A stretch of 64,000 nt of DNA from Rhizobium sp. 16-449-1b (GTDB taxonomy: Bacteria > Pseudomonadota > Alphaproteobacteria > Rhizobiales > Rhizobiaceae), in assembly GCF_017741935.1 (NCBI RefSeq), contig NZ_JAGHMH010000028.1, positions 310,001-374,000 on the forward strand, in the 5' to 3' direction. The notes beneath the pieces were generated by a model, which saw nothing but the letters and a program-made list of their open reading frames with translations, had not been told where the DNA came from and made no database searches. Shown here in pieces: positions 18,022-26,692 of this stretch (its first letter is position 1; every line of letters starts with the position of its first letter). The translations under genes and the position numbers were made by a program.

Positions 18022-19074
18022 ATGCAGCGCATCACCATCGCCCCTGGTTACGAAATCTCCCGCGTCATTCGCGGCGGCTGGCAGCTGGCTGGCGGCCACG
18101 GCGCGATCGATGGCGACAGCGCCGTCGAGGACATGATCGCATTCGCCGATGCGGGCATCACTACCTTCGACTGCGCCGACATCTATACCGGTGTCGAGGA
18201 GCTGATCGGCCGCTTCCGCGTCGCCTACAAGAACCTGCGCGGAGCAGAGGCTCTGTCGCGCATCCGCGTCCACACCAAGTTCGTGCCCGATCTGACGGTG
18301 CTGCCAAACATCAGCAAGGCTTATGTGGAAGGCGTCATCGATACCTCGCGCAAGCGGCTCAACCTCGATTGCCTCGATCTCGTGCAATTTCACTGGTGGG
18401 CCTATGACATCGAGGGGTGGCTGCAGACGGCGGGCTGGCTGAAGGAGCTGCATGAGGCGGGCAAGATCGGCAAGATCAGCGGCACCAATTTCGATACCGA
18501 TCATATCGAGGCGATCATCGGCTCGGGCGTGCCCTTCACCTCGCTGCAGCTGCAATATTCGCTGCTCGACCGGCGCCCGGAAAAGCGCATGGTGGCGCTT
18601 GCTCAGGAGAAGAACTTCGCGCTGTTCTGCTACGGCACCGTGGCCGGCGGCTTCCTCGGCGATCGCTGGCTCGGCCAAAAGGAGCCGGAGCATCCGCTCG
18701 AAAACCGCTCTCTGACGAAGTATAAGCTGATCATTGACGATTTCGGCGGCTGGGACCTGTTCCAGGCGCTGTTGTCGACGCTGCGCGGGATCGCCGACCG
18801 GCACGACACCGATATCGCCACCACCGCCAGCGCTGCCATGCTGACCAAGCCGGGCGTCGCGGCCGTCATCGTCGGCGCCCGCAACAGGGAGCATCTGAAG
18901 TCCAATCTCGCCATCGCCGATATCGCGCTCAGCGAAACGGATAGAGCCGAGATCGATGCGATCCTTGCGCAATCAAAGCCGCTCGACGGCGACGTCTATA
19001 CGCTGGAGCGGGACAGGGAAGGCCGCCACGGCAGCATCATGAAGTACAATCTCAACAAAGGGGAACAAAAATGA
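18022..19074 (+). CDS. Aldo/keto reductase
   Basis: This is a 350-residue AKR. The catalytic region is readable: ITTFDCADIYTGVEE (Asp, Tyr), RVHTKFVPD (Lys), LVQFHWWAYD (His) and the late AVIVGARNREHL nucleotide-binding motif. It is a paralogue of the AKR part of the fusion encoded at 11911-13371, including the unusual QFHWW. It starts 9 bp after the TIGR04076-like gene and overlaps the following binding-protein gene by 4 bp, so it is part of the operon. Confidence 0.9.
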   Translation: MQRITIAPGYEISRVIRGGWQLAGGHGAIDGDSAVEDMIAFADAGITTFDCADIYTGVEELIGRFRVAYKNLRGAEALSRIRVHTKFVPDLTVLPNISKAYVEGVIDTSRKRLNLDCLDLVQFHWWAYDIEGWLQTAGWLKELHEAGKIGKISGTNFDTDHIEAIIGSGVPFTSLQLQYSLLDRRPEKRMVALAQEKNFALFCYGTVAGGFLGDRWLGQKEPEHPLENRSLTKYKLIIDDFGGWDLFQALLSTLRGIADRHDTDIATTASAAMLTKPGVAAVIVGARNREHLKSNLAIADIALSETDRAEIDAILAQSKPLDGDVYTLERDREGRHGSIMKYNLNKGEQK

Positions 19075-20330
19075 GAACGACATTCCTGCTTTCCGCCATG
19101 GTTGCTGCGCTTGCTGCATCGACGGCGCCGACGTTTGCTGCCGATTGCGACATCACCGTCGGCCTCGTCATGGAACTGACCGGCCCTGCCGGTGAATATG
19201 GCCAGGCGGGCGCGAAGTCCGTCGAGATGGCCTTCCGCGATATCAACGACGCCGGTGGCGTCAATGGTTGCAAGATCGTTGCCGATACGCGCGACAGCCA
19301 GAGCCAGGGCAACGTCGCCGTCGATCAGGCGACCCAGCTCGTCAACATCAAGAAGGTGCCCGTCATCATCGGCGGTATCATCTCGTCGGTCTCGATCCCG
19401 ATCTTGACATCGGTGACGGCGCCGGCCGGCGTCGTGCAGGTTTCGCCCGCCTCCTCTTCGCCGACGCTGACCGAGCTTGGCCGCAGCGGCAAGACCAACG
19501 GCGTCTTCTTCCGCACCATCACGTCCGATGCGTTGCAGGGCACGGCGGCCGCTAAGTTCGCGATGGATCAGGGCCTGAAGAAGATCGCGATCATCAACGT
19601 CAACAACGACTTCGGCGTCAACATGGTCAAGGAGTTTGCGACCGCTTACCAGAAGCTCGGCGGTACGATCACCTCGACGACGCCTTATAACGAGAAGCAG
19701 TCGAGCTACGCGTCCGAAGCCAGCGCCGCCATGGCTGGCGAACCGGATGCGCTCTACCTCGTCAGCACGCCGGTCGATGGCGCCACCATCGCCCGCGCCT
19801 GGGTTTCCGGCGGTGGCAAGCAGACCTTCCTGTTGAACGACGGCATGAACTCCAAGGACTTCATCGAGAGCGTCGGCGCGCAGTATCTGGAGAACGCCTA
19901 CGGCACCTCCTCGGGCACCAGCCCTACGGCGTCGACCGAGTATTTCAACGGCAACTACGAGGCCTTCTCCGGCGGCATCTCGCCTTCGGCCCCGGCCGCC
20001 GACCGCTCCTATGACGCGGGTGCAATCGTGGCGCTGGCGATCGCCAAGGCCGGCAAGGCCGATGCGGCAGCCATCAAGGCAGCCATGCCGGAAGTTGTCG
20101 CCGCGGGTGGCACGCCCATCCATGCCGGCAAGGAAGAGTTCGCCAAGGCGCTGCAGCTCATCAAGGAGGGTAAGCCGGTGAAGTATGAAGGTGTCATCGG
20201 CCCTGTCAGCTTCGACACGTATGGCGACATCACCGGTCCCTTCCGCCTGTGGAAGATCAGCAATGGCGAGGTGACGACCGTTGGTGAGTTGAGCGCCGAA
20301 GAGGTCACCAAGATCAAGACCGCACAGTAA
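19071..20330 (+). CDS. Branched-chain amino acid-type ABC substrate-binding protein
   Basis: This 419-residue periplasmic protein begins with a signal peptide (MRTTFLLSAMVAALAASTAPTFAA, cleavage after AFA-like FAA). The mature part has the type I binding fold: ITVGLVMELTGPAGEYGQAG, NDAGGVNGCKIV, VIIGGIISSVSIPIL and FFRTITSDALQGTAAAKF. It is the expected partner of the LivGFHM-like proteins encoded by the divergent operon, since no other binding-protein gene is in this region. Its start overlaps the AKR stop (ATGA). Confidence 0.92.
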   Translation: MRTTFLLSAMVAALAASTAPTFAADCDITVGLVMELTGPAGEYGQAGAKSVEMAFRDINDAGGVNGCKIVADTRDSQSQGNVAVDQATQLVNIKKVPVIIGGIISSVSIPILTSVTAPAGVVQVSPASSSPTLTELGRSGKTNGVFFRTITSDALQGTAAAKFAMDQGLKKIAIINVNNDFGVNMVKEFATAYQKLGGTITSTTPYNEKQSSYASEASAAMAGEPDALYLVSTPVDGATIARAWVSGGGKQTFLLNDGMNSKDFIESVGAQYLENAYGTSSGTSPTASTEYFNGNYEAFSGGISPSAPAADRSYDAGAIVALAIAKAGKADAAAIKAAMPEVVAAGGTPIHAGKEEFAKALQLIKEGKPVKYEGVIGPVSFDTYGDITGPFRLWKISNGEVTTVGELSAEEVTKIKTAQ

Positions 20331-20338
20331 GAGGTCAG

Positions 20339-20367
20339 GCGACATGGGAGCTGTGCTTCCATGTCGC
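20339..20367 (+). terminator. 13-bp hairpin after binding-protein gene
   Basis: GCGACATGGGAGC pairs with GCTTCCATGTCGC around a TGT loop, with one G-U pair. It begins 8 bp after the stop at 20330. There is no T-run after it, so it may stabilise the mRNA 3' end rather than stop transcription alone. Confidence 0.55.
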
Positions 20368-20482
20368 ACCAGTCTGGTCTGGGCGCCTATGTGCTTTGTT
20401 GGGTAAGCAGTGTCGTTCGCGGGTCGCGCCGCGTAAAAACGGCTCGATGCATTTGGCAACCGACACGACAGGCCACCGACAT

Positions 20483-20869
20483 ATGAAAAAGCGCTCAATC
20501 CTTTCGCCGATCTGTCTGATCGCCAGCCTGGTCGTCATGACATCCACGGCATCAGCCGAGGACCTTGAGCATGGGCGGCGGGTGTTCAGGCTGTGCGTTT
20601 CCTGTCACACGGTCGATTCCAATCGAAACGGCTTCGGCCCGCATCTGAAGGGTGTCGTCGGTCGTCCGGCCGGAAGCTTGCCTGATTACAGATATTCAGA
20701 CGCGATGAAGGCGGCGGGCGCCGGTGGGCTTGTCTGGGATGAGGCGGCGCTGTCGGAATTTCTGTCCAGCCCCAAGAAGAAAGTGCCGGGAACGAAGATG
20801 AGCTTCGGCGGCCTCTGGACGACGTCGGAGATCACCGACTTGATCGCCTATCTCCGAGCCAATCCCTAG
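20483..20869 (+). CDS. Periplasmic class I cytochrome c
   Basis: This 128-residue protein has a Sec signal peptide (MKKRSILSPICLIASLVVMTSTASA). The haem site is CVSCH, and GTKMSF supplies the distal Met, as in cytochrome c2/c550-type carriers; GPHLKGVVGRPAG and YSDAMKAAG are also typical. ATG 20483 lies directly before the signal; a frame extension to 20396 is not needed. It is a single gene, ending just before the cobalamin riboswitch. It likely shuttles electrons in the periplasm. Confidence 0.9.
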   Translation: MKKRSILSPICLIASLVVMTSTASAEDLEHGRRVFRLCVSCHTVDSNRNGFGPHLKGVVGRPAGSLPDYRYSDAMKAAGAGGLVWDEAALSEFLSSPKKKVPGTKMSFGGLWTTSEITDLIAYLRANP

Positions 20870-20932
20870 GCGCGCCGAATGTCGGTTCGCCACGGCTTGA
20901 CGTCTTGGCGCCGGATCGCCTAAGTCAGCCTC

Positions 20933-21141
20933 GATGGTTCCCGAAGGGATGACTTCCGACGGGATTAATAGGGAACACGGTGCGGATGACCCGAATGGGG
21001 CCAAGACCGTGGCTGCCCCCGCAACTGTAAGCGGATTGCCTGATGTCCTTGTGGTGTTCGTCTTGAACGCCATGCCACTGCGAAGCTCTTCGTGGGAAGG
21101 CAGATGTCAGGTGCATATTCGCAAGCCAGGAGACCTGCCGT
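20933..21141 (+). ncRNA. Cobalamin riboswitch
   Basis: The conserved core is present in order: GGGAACACGGTG (20971 region), GGCTGCCCCCGCAACTGTAAGCGG (21011-21034, split here as GGCTGCCCCCGCAACTG plus TAAGCGG), GCCACTG (21074-21080), GGGAAGGC (21094 region) and GCAAGCCAGGAGACCTGCC (21121-21139). This is the AdoCbl aptamer, including the B12 box. It precedes a B12-type ABC importer, as expected. A hairpin CCGGAC-loop-GTCCGG (21161-21178) follows and leads into GGAGAGGAG, so the switch may act on translation (inference). Ends are approximate. Confidence 0.95.
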
Positions 21142-21191
21142 CAAAACAGTGTCCACCATCCCGGACGGGGTTGTCCGGAGAGGAGCATCAT

Positions 21192-21272
21192 ATGATGGTT
21201 TTTGACGTCAACCGCTGGCGCGGTCCCGCTTTATTCCCCTCCGCAAATCTCATGTCCGTGATTGCGCGATAG
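21192..21272 (+). CDS. Possible 26-residue leader ORF after riboswitch
   Basis: A short frame starting MMVFDVNRWRGPALF follows GGAGAGGAG with good spacing and ends at TAG 21272. Its ribosome-binding site borders the CCGGAC/GTCCGG hairpin of the riboswitch expression platform. It could be a leader peptide whose translation is switched by cobalamin. No homologue is recognised, and it may be chance. Confidence 0.3.
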   Translation: MMVFDVNRWRGPALFPSANLMSVIAR

Positions 21273-21401
21273 CGTTCGGCGCCGCATGATTTCAGGCGAG
21301 CGCCTTGCTGTGTCGTCCTGCATCATCCGCGGCGGTCCCCGCTTCGAGTTTCACAGCCACGGCCAGTCGGCTGCGGGCTTCAGCCATACATGAGGACCAA
21401 T

Positions 21402-22433
21402 ATGAACCGCATCATTCTGCGAACCGCGCTGCTTTCTATCGCGACAGCTTGCACTTTCGCCACCTTTCTACCCTCTGCCCATGCAGCGGCAACGACCTAT
21501 CCGCTGACAATCACCAATTGCGGTCAGCAGGTGACATTCGACAGCGCGCCAAAGAAGACGGTGTCGATCGGCCAGGGCATGACCGAAATTCTCTATTCGC
21601 TCGGCCTCGCCGACAAGATTGTAGGCACGGCGGTCTGGGTCGGGCCGGTGCTGCCCGCCTATGCCGAGGTCAACCAGAAGATCAAGCGGCTGGCCGACAA
21701 TGATCCGAGTTTCGAATCCGTCGTCGGCCAGGAGCCGGACTTGGTTGCGGCCGAGTTCGAATGGCATGTCGGCACGCAAGGCTCGGTCGGCAAGCGCGAG
21801 CAGTTCGCCGGTCTCGGCATCAAGACCTATGTCTCGCCGGCCGATTGCGTCGCGAAGATCAACACGGATGGCGGCGACGGTGTGCGCAGCGAGCTCTTCA
21901 CCATGGAGCTGATCTATCAGGAGATCGCCGAGTTGGCGGAGATCTACGACATCCAGGATCGCGGCGCGGCCCTGATCGCAGACTTGAAGAAGCGCGAAGC
22001 GGATGCCGTGGCATCGCTCGGCGGGTCGGCAAAGGATCTGTCTGTCGCCTTCTGGTTTTCCAGCAAGGAAGTGCAGGGCGACGCCTTTATCGCCGGCAAG
22101 AACAGTGCTCCAGCCTATATTCTGAAAACGCTCGGCGCCCGCAACGTCGTCAGCACCGAGGAAGAGTGGCCGCTGGTCGGATGGGAAACCATCGCGCAGG
22201 CCAATCCCGCCGTCATCGTCATCGCCACCATGGACCGCCGCCGCTATGCAGCCGACGATCCGAAGGTGAAGATCGATTTCCTTGAAAAAGACCCGGTCAC
22301 CAGCCAGCTCGATGCCGTCAAGAACAGGCATTTCGTCGAGATGGATGCGCAGTCGATGAACCCGACGATCCGCACCATCGATGGCCTGGAACGCCTCGCC
22401 GCCGGCATCAAGTCCTTCGGTCTTTCCAAGTGA
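21402..22433 (+). CDS. Cobalamin-type ABC substrate-binding protein
   Basis: This is a periplasmic binding protein of about 343 residues with a Sec signal (MNRIILRTALLSIATACTF...SAHA). The class III (helical backbone) fold shows ITNCGQQVTFDSAPKKTVSIGQGMTEILYSLG and later GRNV-like ARNVVSTEEEWPLVGWETIAQANPAVIV. Such proteins bind B12, haem or ferric siderophores. The cobalamin riboswitch 260 bp upstream favours B12 or a corrinoid. ATG 21402 follows GAGGA; ATG 21390 would add four residues. It overlaps the permease gene by 4 bp. Confidence 0.88.
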   Translation: MNRIILRTALLSIATACTFATFLPSAHAAATTYPLTITNCGQQVTFDSAPKKTVSIGQGMTEILYSLGLADKIVGTAVWVGPVLPAYAEVNQKIKRLADNDPSFESVVGQEPDLVAAEFEWHVGTQGSVGKREQFAGLGIKTYVSPADCVAKINTDGGDGVRSELFTMELIYQEIAELAEIYDIQDRGAALIADLKKREADAVASLGGSAKDLSVAFWFSSKEVQGDAFIAGKNSAPAYILKTLGARNVVSTEEEWPLVGWETIAQANPAVIVIATMDRRRYAADDPKVKIDFLEKDPVTSQLDAVKNRHFVEMDAQSMNPTIRTIDGLERLAAGIKSFGLSK

Positions 22434-23470
22434 GGCACGCGTCGATAGCCCACCGGGGATGGAGAACGCTGGTCGTGCTCTTCGTCCTTGCCGTCGTAGC
22501 GCTGGGCTTTGTCATCAGTCTCGCCGTGTCCATCGGCGAGATCTCCATTCCTGTCGGCACCACGGCCAAGGCCGTTGCGAACCGCGTGCTTGGCACCGGC
22601 TTCGAACTCAGCCGCATCCACGAAGGCATCATCTGGGATTACCGCCTGAGCCGCGCGCTTGTGGCCGCCAGCGCCGGAGCCGCTCTTGCGCTATGCGGCG
22701 CGGTGCTGCAGGCGCTGCTGCGCAATCCGCTGGCCGAGCCCTATGTACTCGGCATCTCGGCCGGCGCCTCCACCGGGGCTGTCGCGGTCATGATCCTCGG
22801 CTTCGGCTATGGCGTCCTGACGCTTTCGGCCGGCGCCTTCGTCGGCGCAGTCGCGGCGTTCCTGCTGGTGTCGTTGCTCGCGGCGGGCTCGGGTGGCGGC
22901 ACGGACCGTATCATTCTCGCGGGTGTCGCCGGTTCGCAGCTCTTCAACGCGCTGACATCCTATATTGTCACGACATCGGCCAATGCCGAGCAGGCGCGCG
23001 GCGTCATGTTCTGGCTCCTCGGCAGCCTTTCCGGCGTCCGCTGGCCGGATGTCTATCTCGCCGCTCCCGTGGCCATCGCCGGCTTTCTCGTCTGCATGCT
23101 CTATGCCCGTGCGCTCGACGCCTTCGCCTTCGGCACCGATGCGGCCGCAGCGCTTGGCATTCCCGTTGCCGGTATCAGGATCGTGCTGCTCGCGCTCACG
23201 GCCCTTCTTACAGCGACGATGGTCAGCATCGTCGGCTCGATCGGCTTTGTCGGTCTGGTCATTCCGCATGCGGCGCGTTTCGTGGTCGGGCCGGGGCATG
23301 GGCGCCTGTTGCCGGCAACGGCGATATCCGGCGCGATCTTCATGGTGGTCGCCGATATCGTCTCGCGCGTCATCATCCCGCAGCAGGTGTTGCCGATCGG
23401 CGTGGTCACCGCGCTCTTCGGCGCGCCGGCATTCGCGCTCATTCTTTACAAGGCGAGGCGGCCGGCATGA
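22430..23470 (+). CDS. Cobalamin-type ABC permease (FecCD/BtuC family)
   Basis: This 346-residue, roughly ten-helix permease starts at GTG 22430, overlapping the binding-protein stop (GTGA). Typical motifs are RIHEGIIWDYRLSRALVAASAGAALALCGAVLQALLRNPLAEPYVLGISAGAS-type residues (RLSR, GA..Q...RNPLA.P..LG.S.GA) and GSIGFVGLVIPHAARFVVG near the C-terminus, the BtuC/FecD coupling region. It acts with the adjacent ATPase for B12 or corrinoid uptake. Confidence 0.92.
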   Translation: MRHASIAHRGWRTLVVLFVLAVVALGFVISLAVSIGEISIPVGTTAKAVANRVLGTGFELSRIHEGIIWDYRLSRALVAASAGAALALCGAVLQALLRNPLAEPYVLGISAGASTGAVAVMILGFGYGVLTLSAGAFVGAVAAFLLVSLLAAGSGGGTDRIILAGVAGSQLFNALTSYIVTTSANAEQARGVMFWLLGSLSGVRWPDVYLAAPVAIAGFLVCMLYARALDAFAFGTDAAAALGIPVAGIRIVLLALTALLTATMVSIVGSIGFVGLVIPHAARFVVGPGHGRLLPATAISGAIFMVVADIVSRVIIPQQVLPIGVVTALFGAPAFALILYKARRPA

Positions 23471-24237
23471 GTATTTCCATCAGCGATGTGCATTGGGCAA
23501 CGTCAGGCGTGCTTGTCGTCAAGGGCGTGAGCCTCGAGGTTCCTACCGGCCAGACGCTCGGTCTCATCGGGCCGAACGGTTCGGGAAAATCCAGCCTGCT
23601 GCGGTTGATCGGCGGGTTGCGCAAGGTCAAGAGCGGCGTCATCGCCCTCGGCGATACCGGCATCGATACGCTGGCGCGCCGCGATATCGCCAGGCGCGTT
23701 GCCTTTGTCGAGCAGCAGGCCACGACGGAGACACAGGTGACGGTCACCGAGGTCGTCCGTCTCGGGCGCACGCCGCATCGCGGTCCGCTGGCGCCGTGGA
23801 GCGCCAATGATGAGGAGGCGGTCGAGAACGCGCTGCGGCAGGTGGGCATGGTCGAGAAGGCGCGGCAGCTCTGGCACACGCTTTCGGGCGGCGAGCGCCA
23901 GCGTGTGCATATCGCGCGCGCACTGGCGCAGACGCCGACCGAGCTTCTGCTCGACGAGCCGACCAATCATCTCGACATCCAGCATCAGCTCGAAATCCTG
24001 TCGCTGGTTGCCAAGCTGCCGGTCACCAGCATCGTCGCGCTGCATGATCTGAACCTCGCCGCCATGTTTTGCGACCGGATTGCTGTGCTTAGCCAGGGTC
24101 GGCTTGTTGCGGTCGGACCGGCGGACGAGGTATTGACCGAAGGCCTGATCGCCGATGTGTTCGGGGTGCGCGCTCATATCGAGCGCTCGCCGCATCATGG
24201 TCGGCAGCATATCCATTTTCTTGGTTGTATTTCTTGA
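23467..24237 (+). CDS. Cobalamin-type ABC ATPase (BtuD/FecE family)
   Basis: This 256-residue ATPase overlaps the permease gene by 4 bp. It has Walker A LIGPNGSGKSS, TVTEVVRLGRTPHRGPL (typical of FecE/BtuD), the signature LSGGERQRVHIARALAQ, Walker B LLLDEPTNHLDIQHQ and the H-loop ALHDLNLAAMFCD. Together with the two preceding genes it forms a full importer under the riboswitch. Confidence 0.93.
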   Translation: MSISISDVHWATSGVLVVKGVSLEVPTGQTLGLIGPNGSGKSSLLRLIGGLRKVKSGVIALGDTGIDTLARRDIARRVAFVEQQATTETQVTVTEVVRLGRTPHRGPLAPWSANDEEAVENALRQVGMVEKARQLWHTLSGGERQRVHIARALAQTPTELLLDEPTNHLDIQHQLEILSLVAKLPVTSIVALHDLNLAAMFCDRIAVLSQGRLVAVGPADEVLTEGLIADVFGVRAHIERSPHHGRQHIHFLGCIS

Positions 24238-24243
24238 GGTCCG

Positions 24244-25047
24244 ATGTCCATCAGACAAACCAATTTCGATTTGAAGGAAGAGATCCGGGACTACTGGTCC
24301 AAGCGCTCGCAGACATTCGATCTTGCCTTCGGCCACAGGATACCGCGTGGCCCGGAGTTCGATGCCTGGCAGCAGCCGATGCGCGATCATCTGGGGGCGA
24401 CGCCGTTGCGTGTCCTCGAGCTTGCCTGCGGCACTGGTGAGGTCACGGCAGTGATCCACGATATCGGCCACGATGTGACCGCGCTGGATTTTTCCGAGGC
24501 CATGCTGTCCATCGCGAAAGCCAAGCACGCCGGCAAGGAACGGCTGCGCTTCGTGCTGGCCGACGCGGAAAACCCGATGGAGCCGGATGGCTGCTACGAC
24601 GCCATCATCTGCCGGCATCTGGTCTGGACGCTGACCGATCCCGTAAAGGCATTCGGCGAGTGGCATCGGGTGTTGAAGCCGGGTGGCACGCTTCTGGTCT
24701 TCGACGGCGATTGGGCAAAGCCAACGCGCCTTGGAAGCGCCGCGGCATGGCTCATCCGCCGGATCGATCGCTTCTGCGGCGCGGATCGCCATCATGATGG
24801 CGCGATGAGCGAGCGCCATTCGGCGATCATGGCTGAACTCCCCTTCGGCGCCGGGCTGCGGCCGGATGATCTCATCCCACAACTGAAGCAAGCCGGCTTC
24901 GTGAGCTTCGAAATCACGTCCCACGGTCCGATCGCCAGGGCGCAGCGGCGTGGCGCCAATCTGCGCAACAAGCTCAGGACACTGGTCTATCGGCGCTTCA
25001 TTCTCGTCGCCAAATCCGCTGGCGTTTCGCAAGGTGGCGAGGCCTGA
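24244..25047 (+). CDS. Class I SAM-dependent methyltransferase
   Basis: The protein has 267 residues. Motif I is VLELACGTGEVTAVI, followed by VTALDFSEAMLSIA (acidic loop), LADAENPMEPDGCYDAIIC and VLKPGGTLLVFDGD. This is the Methyltransf_11/25 type with an N-terminal helix YWSKRSQTFD. The substrate is unknown. It starts 6 bp after the ATPase stop in the riboswitch-controlled operon, so it may act on corrinoids or in B12-linked metabolism (inference). Confidence 0.85.
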   Translation: MSIRQTNFDLKEEIRDYWSKRSQTFDLAFGHRIPRGPEFDAWQQPMRDHLGATPLRVLELACGTGEVTAVIHDIGHDVTALDFSEAMLSIAKAKHAGKERLRFVLADAENPMEPDGCYDAIICRHLVWTLTDPVKAFGEWHRVLKPGGTLLVFDGDWAKPTRLGSAAAWLIRRIDRFCGADRHHDGAMSERHSAIMAELPFGAGLRPDDLIPQLKQAGFVSFEITSHGPIARAQRRGANLRNKLRTLVYRRFILVAKSAGVSQGGEA

Positions 25048-25306
25048 TCTGTCGCGCGAAGGCGGTGGATTTGATGCCATCGGCGAATTTTGCGGCGTCT
25101 TGTCATCGCAGCATGTTGACGTGATCGGCTAGACGAGGTCATCTGCGCATAACGGCATGGCGCTCATGCTTGCGGTGATCGGCACGGGAGGCCGGATCAT
25201 CGCCTTGAAAGGCAGAGCGCCGGCAGTCTCAAGGGAGGAACACGCCTGTCAGCCAGCCCGATCGGATCGGGGTGGGCTGAGACCCTTGAACGCTAGGACT
25301 CCCGGA

Positions 25307-26692
25307 ATGGCATACAGCACGACGATCGAACGAACGCGCTTCGGCTTTCGCGATCTCAAGGACCTCCTCGCAAAAGCGACGCCGGAACGCTCCGGCGATC
25401 AGCTCGCCGGCATCGCGGCGAGCGGACCGGTCGAGCGCTTGGCCGCGCAGATGGCGCTTGCCGATCTGCCACTGAAGGCGTTTCTCGCCGAAGAGGTTAT
25501 CCCATCGGAAAGTGACGAGGTCTCCGCGCTGATCGCGAGACAGTTCGACGCGCAAGCTTTCGCGCCGATCAGTTCGTTCACTGTGGGCGAGTTTCGCGAG
25601 TGGTTGCTGAAGCCGGAAACAGACCAGCGGACGCTCGAAGCGATCACCTATGGCATCACGCCGGAGATGCTGGCGGCCGTTTCAAAAATCATGCGGCTGC
25701 AGGATCTGATCGCCGTCGCTGCCAAGCGGCAGGTCGTCACGCGCTTTCGCAACACGCTCGGCCTCACCGGCCGCCTGTCGACCCGCAACCAGCCGAACCA
25801 TCCGACCGACGACAGCCGCGGCATCGCCGCCTCAGCGATCGATGGCCTGTTGATGGGCTCCGGCGACGCGGTCATCGGCGTCAATCCGGCGACGGATAGT
25901 GTCGAGGACTATGTGCGGATCGTCTCGCTGCTCGACGAGATCCGCGAGCGCCTCGCCATCCCCACCCAGACCTGCTGTCTCGGCCACGTCACCACCGGCA
26001 TCCGCGCGGTCGAGGCGCGGGCGCCGGTTGATCTGATGTTCCAGTCGGTTGCGGGATCGCAGAAAGCCAATGAAGGTTTTGGCATTGATCTCGCGCTTCT
26101 GAAGGAAGCTCAGGATGCCGGACGATCGCTGAAGCGCGGTATGCCGGGCGCCAACCTGATGTATTTCGAAACCGGGCAGGGGGCAGCGCTCTCGGCTGAC
26201 GCGCATTTCGGCGTCGACCAGCAGACGATGGAAACCAGGGCCTACGCAGTCGCGCGCGAGTTCGATCCGCTGCTGGTCAACACTGTGGTCGGCTTCATCG
26301 GTCCGGAATATCTCTTCAATGGCAAGCAGATCATCCGCGCCGGTATCGAGGATCATTTCTGCGGCAAGCTGCTCGGCCTGCCGATGGGTGTCGACGTTTG
26401 CTACACGAACCATGCCGATGCCGACCAGGAAGACATGGACACGCTGTTGACGCTGCTCTGCGCGGCCAACGTCAATTTCGTCATCACCGTACCCGGTGCC
26501 GACGACATCATGCTGAACTACCAGTCGCTGTCCCACCACGACGCTGTGTTCTGCCGCGAGACCCTTGGCCGCCCGCCGGCGCCGGAGTTCGAGACGTGGC
26601 TTCGCGATGTCGGATTGACCAACGAAGCCGGGGCACTATCCGGTGCGCCGGCGATGCTGACCGATTACCTTTCGAGGGCTGCTCTTGTCTAA
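25307..26692 (+). CDS. eutB: Ethanolamine ammonia-lyase, large subunit
   Basis: EutB is the catalytic barrel subunit that, with EutC and adenosylcobalamin, converts ethanolamine to acetaldehyde and ammonia. The 461-residue sequence is a clear match: FRNTLGLTGRLSTRNQPNHPTDD, GDAVIGVNPATDS, CCLGHVTTGIRA, DLMFQSVAGSQKANEGFGI, YFETGQGAALSADAHFG and GLPMGVDVCYTNHADAD. ATG 25307 gives the normal N-terminus. No shell (microcompartment) genes are nearby, so acetaldehyde would be released to cytosolic enzymes. Confidence 0.96.
   Translation: MAYSTTIERTRFGFRDLKDLLAKATPERSGDQLAGIAASGPVERLAAQMALADLPLKAFLAEEVIPSESDEVSALIARQFDAQAFAPISSFTVGEFREWLLKPETDQRTLEAITYGITPEMLAAVSKIMRLQDLIAVAAKRQVVTRFRNTLGLTGRLSTRNQPNHPTDDSRGIAASAIDGLLMGSGDAVIGVNPATDSVEDYVRIVSLLDEIRERLAIPTQTCCLGHVTTGIRAVEARAPVDLMFQSVAGSQKANEGFGIDLALLKEAQDAGRSLKRGMPGANLMYFETGQGAALSADAHFGVDQQTMETRAYAVAREFDPLLVNTVVGFIGPEYLFNGKQIIRAGIEDHFCGKLLGLPMGVDVCYTNHADADQEDMDTLLTLLCAANVNFVITVPGADDIMLNYQSLSHHDAVFCRETLGRPPAPEFETWLRDVGLTNEAGALSGAPAMLTDYLSRAALV

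Noticed and set aside
17608..20498. Leftward frames of 450-500 codons
   Set aside because: They are antisense to the TIGR04076-like, AKR and binding-protein genes, which have clear family motifs and ATGA coupling.
25255..25306. TPP-riboswitch-like stretch (GGGGTG, GGCTGAGA, CCCTTGAAC) upstream of eutB
   Set aside because: The second half of the aptamer (the CTGATCTGGATAATGCCAGCG-type region) is missing, and the downstream gene is not thiamine related.
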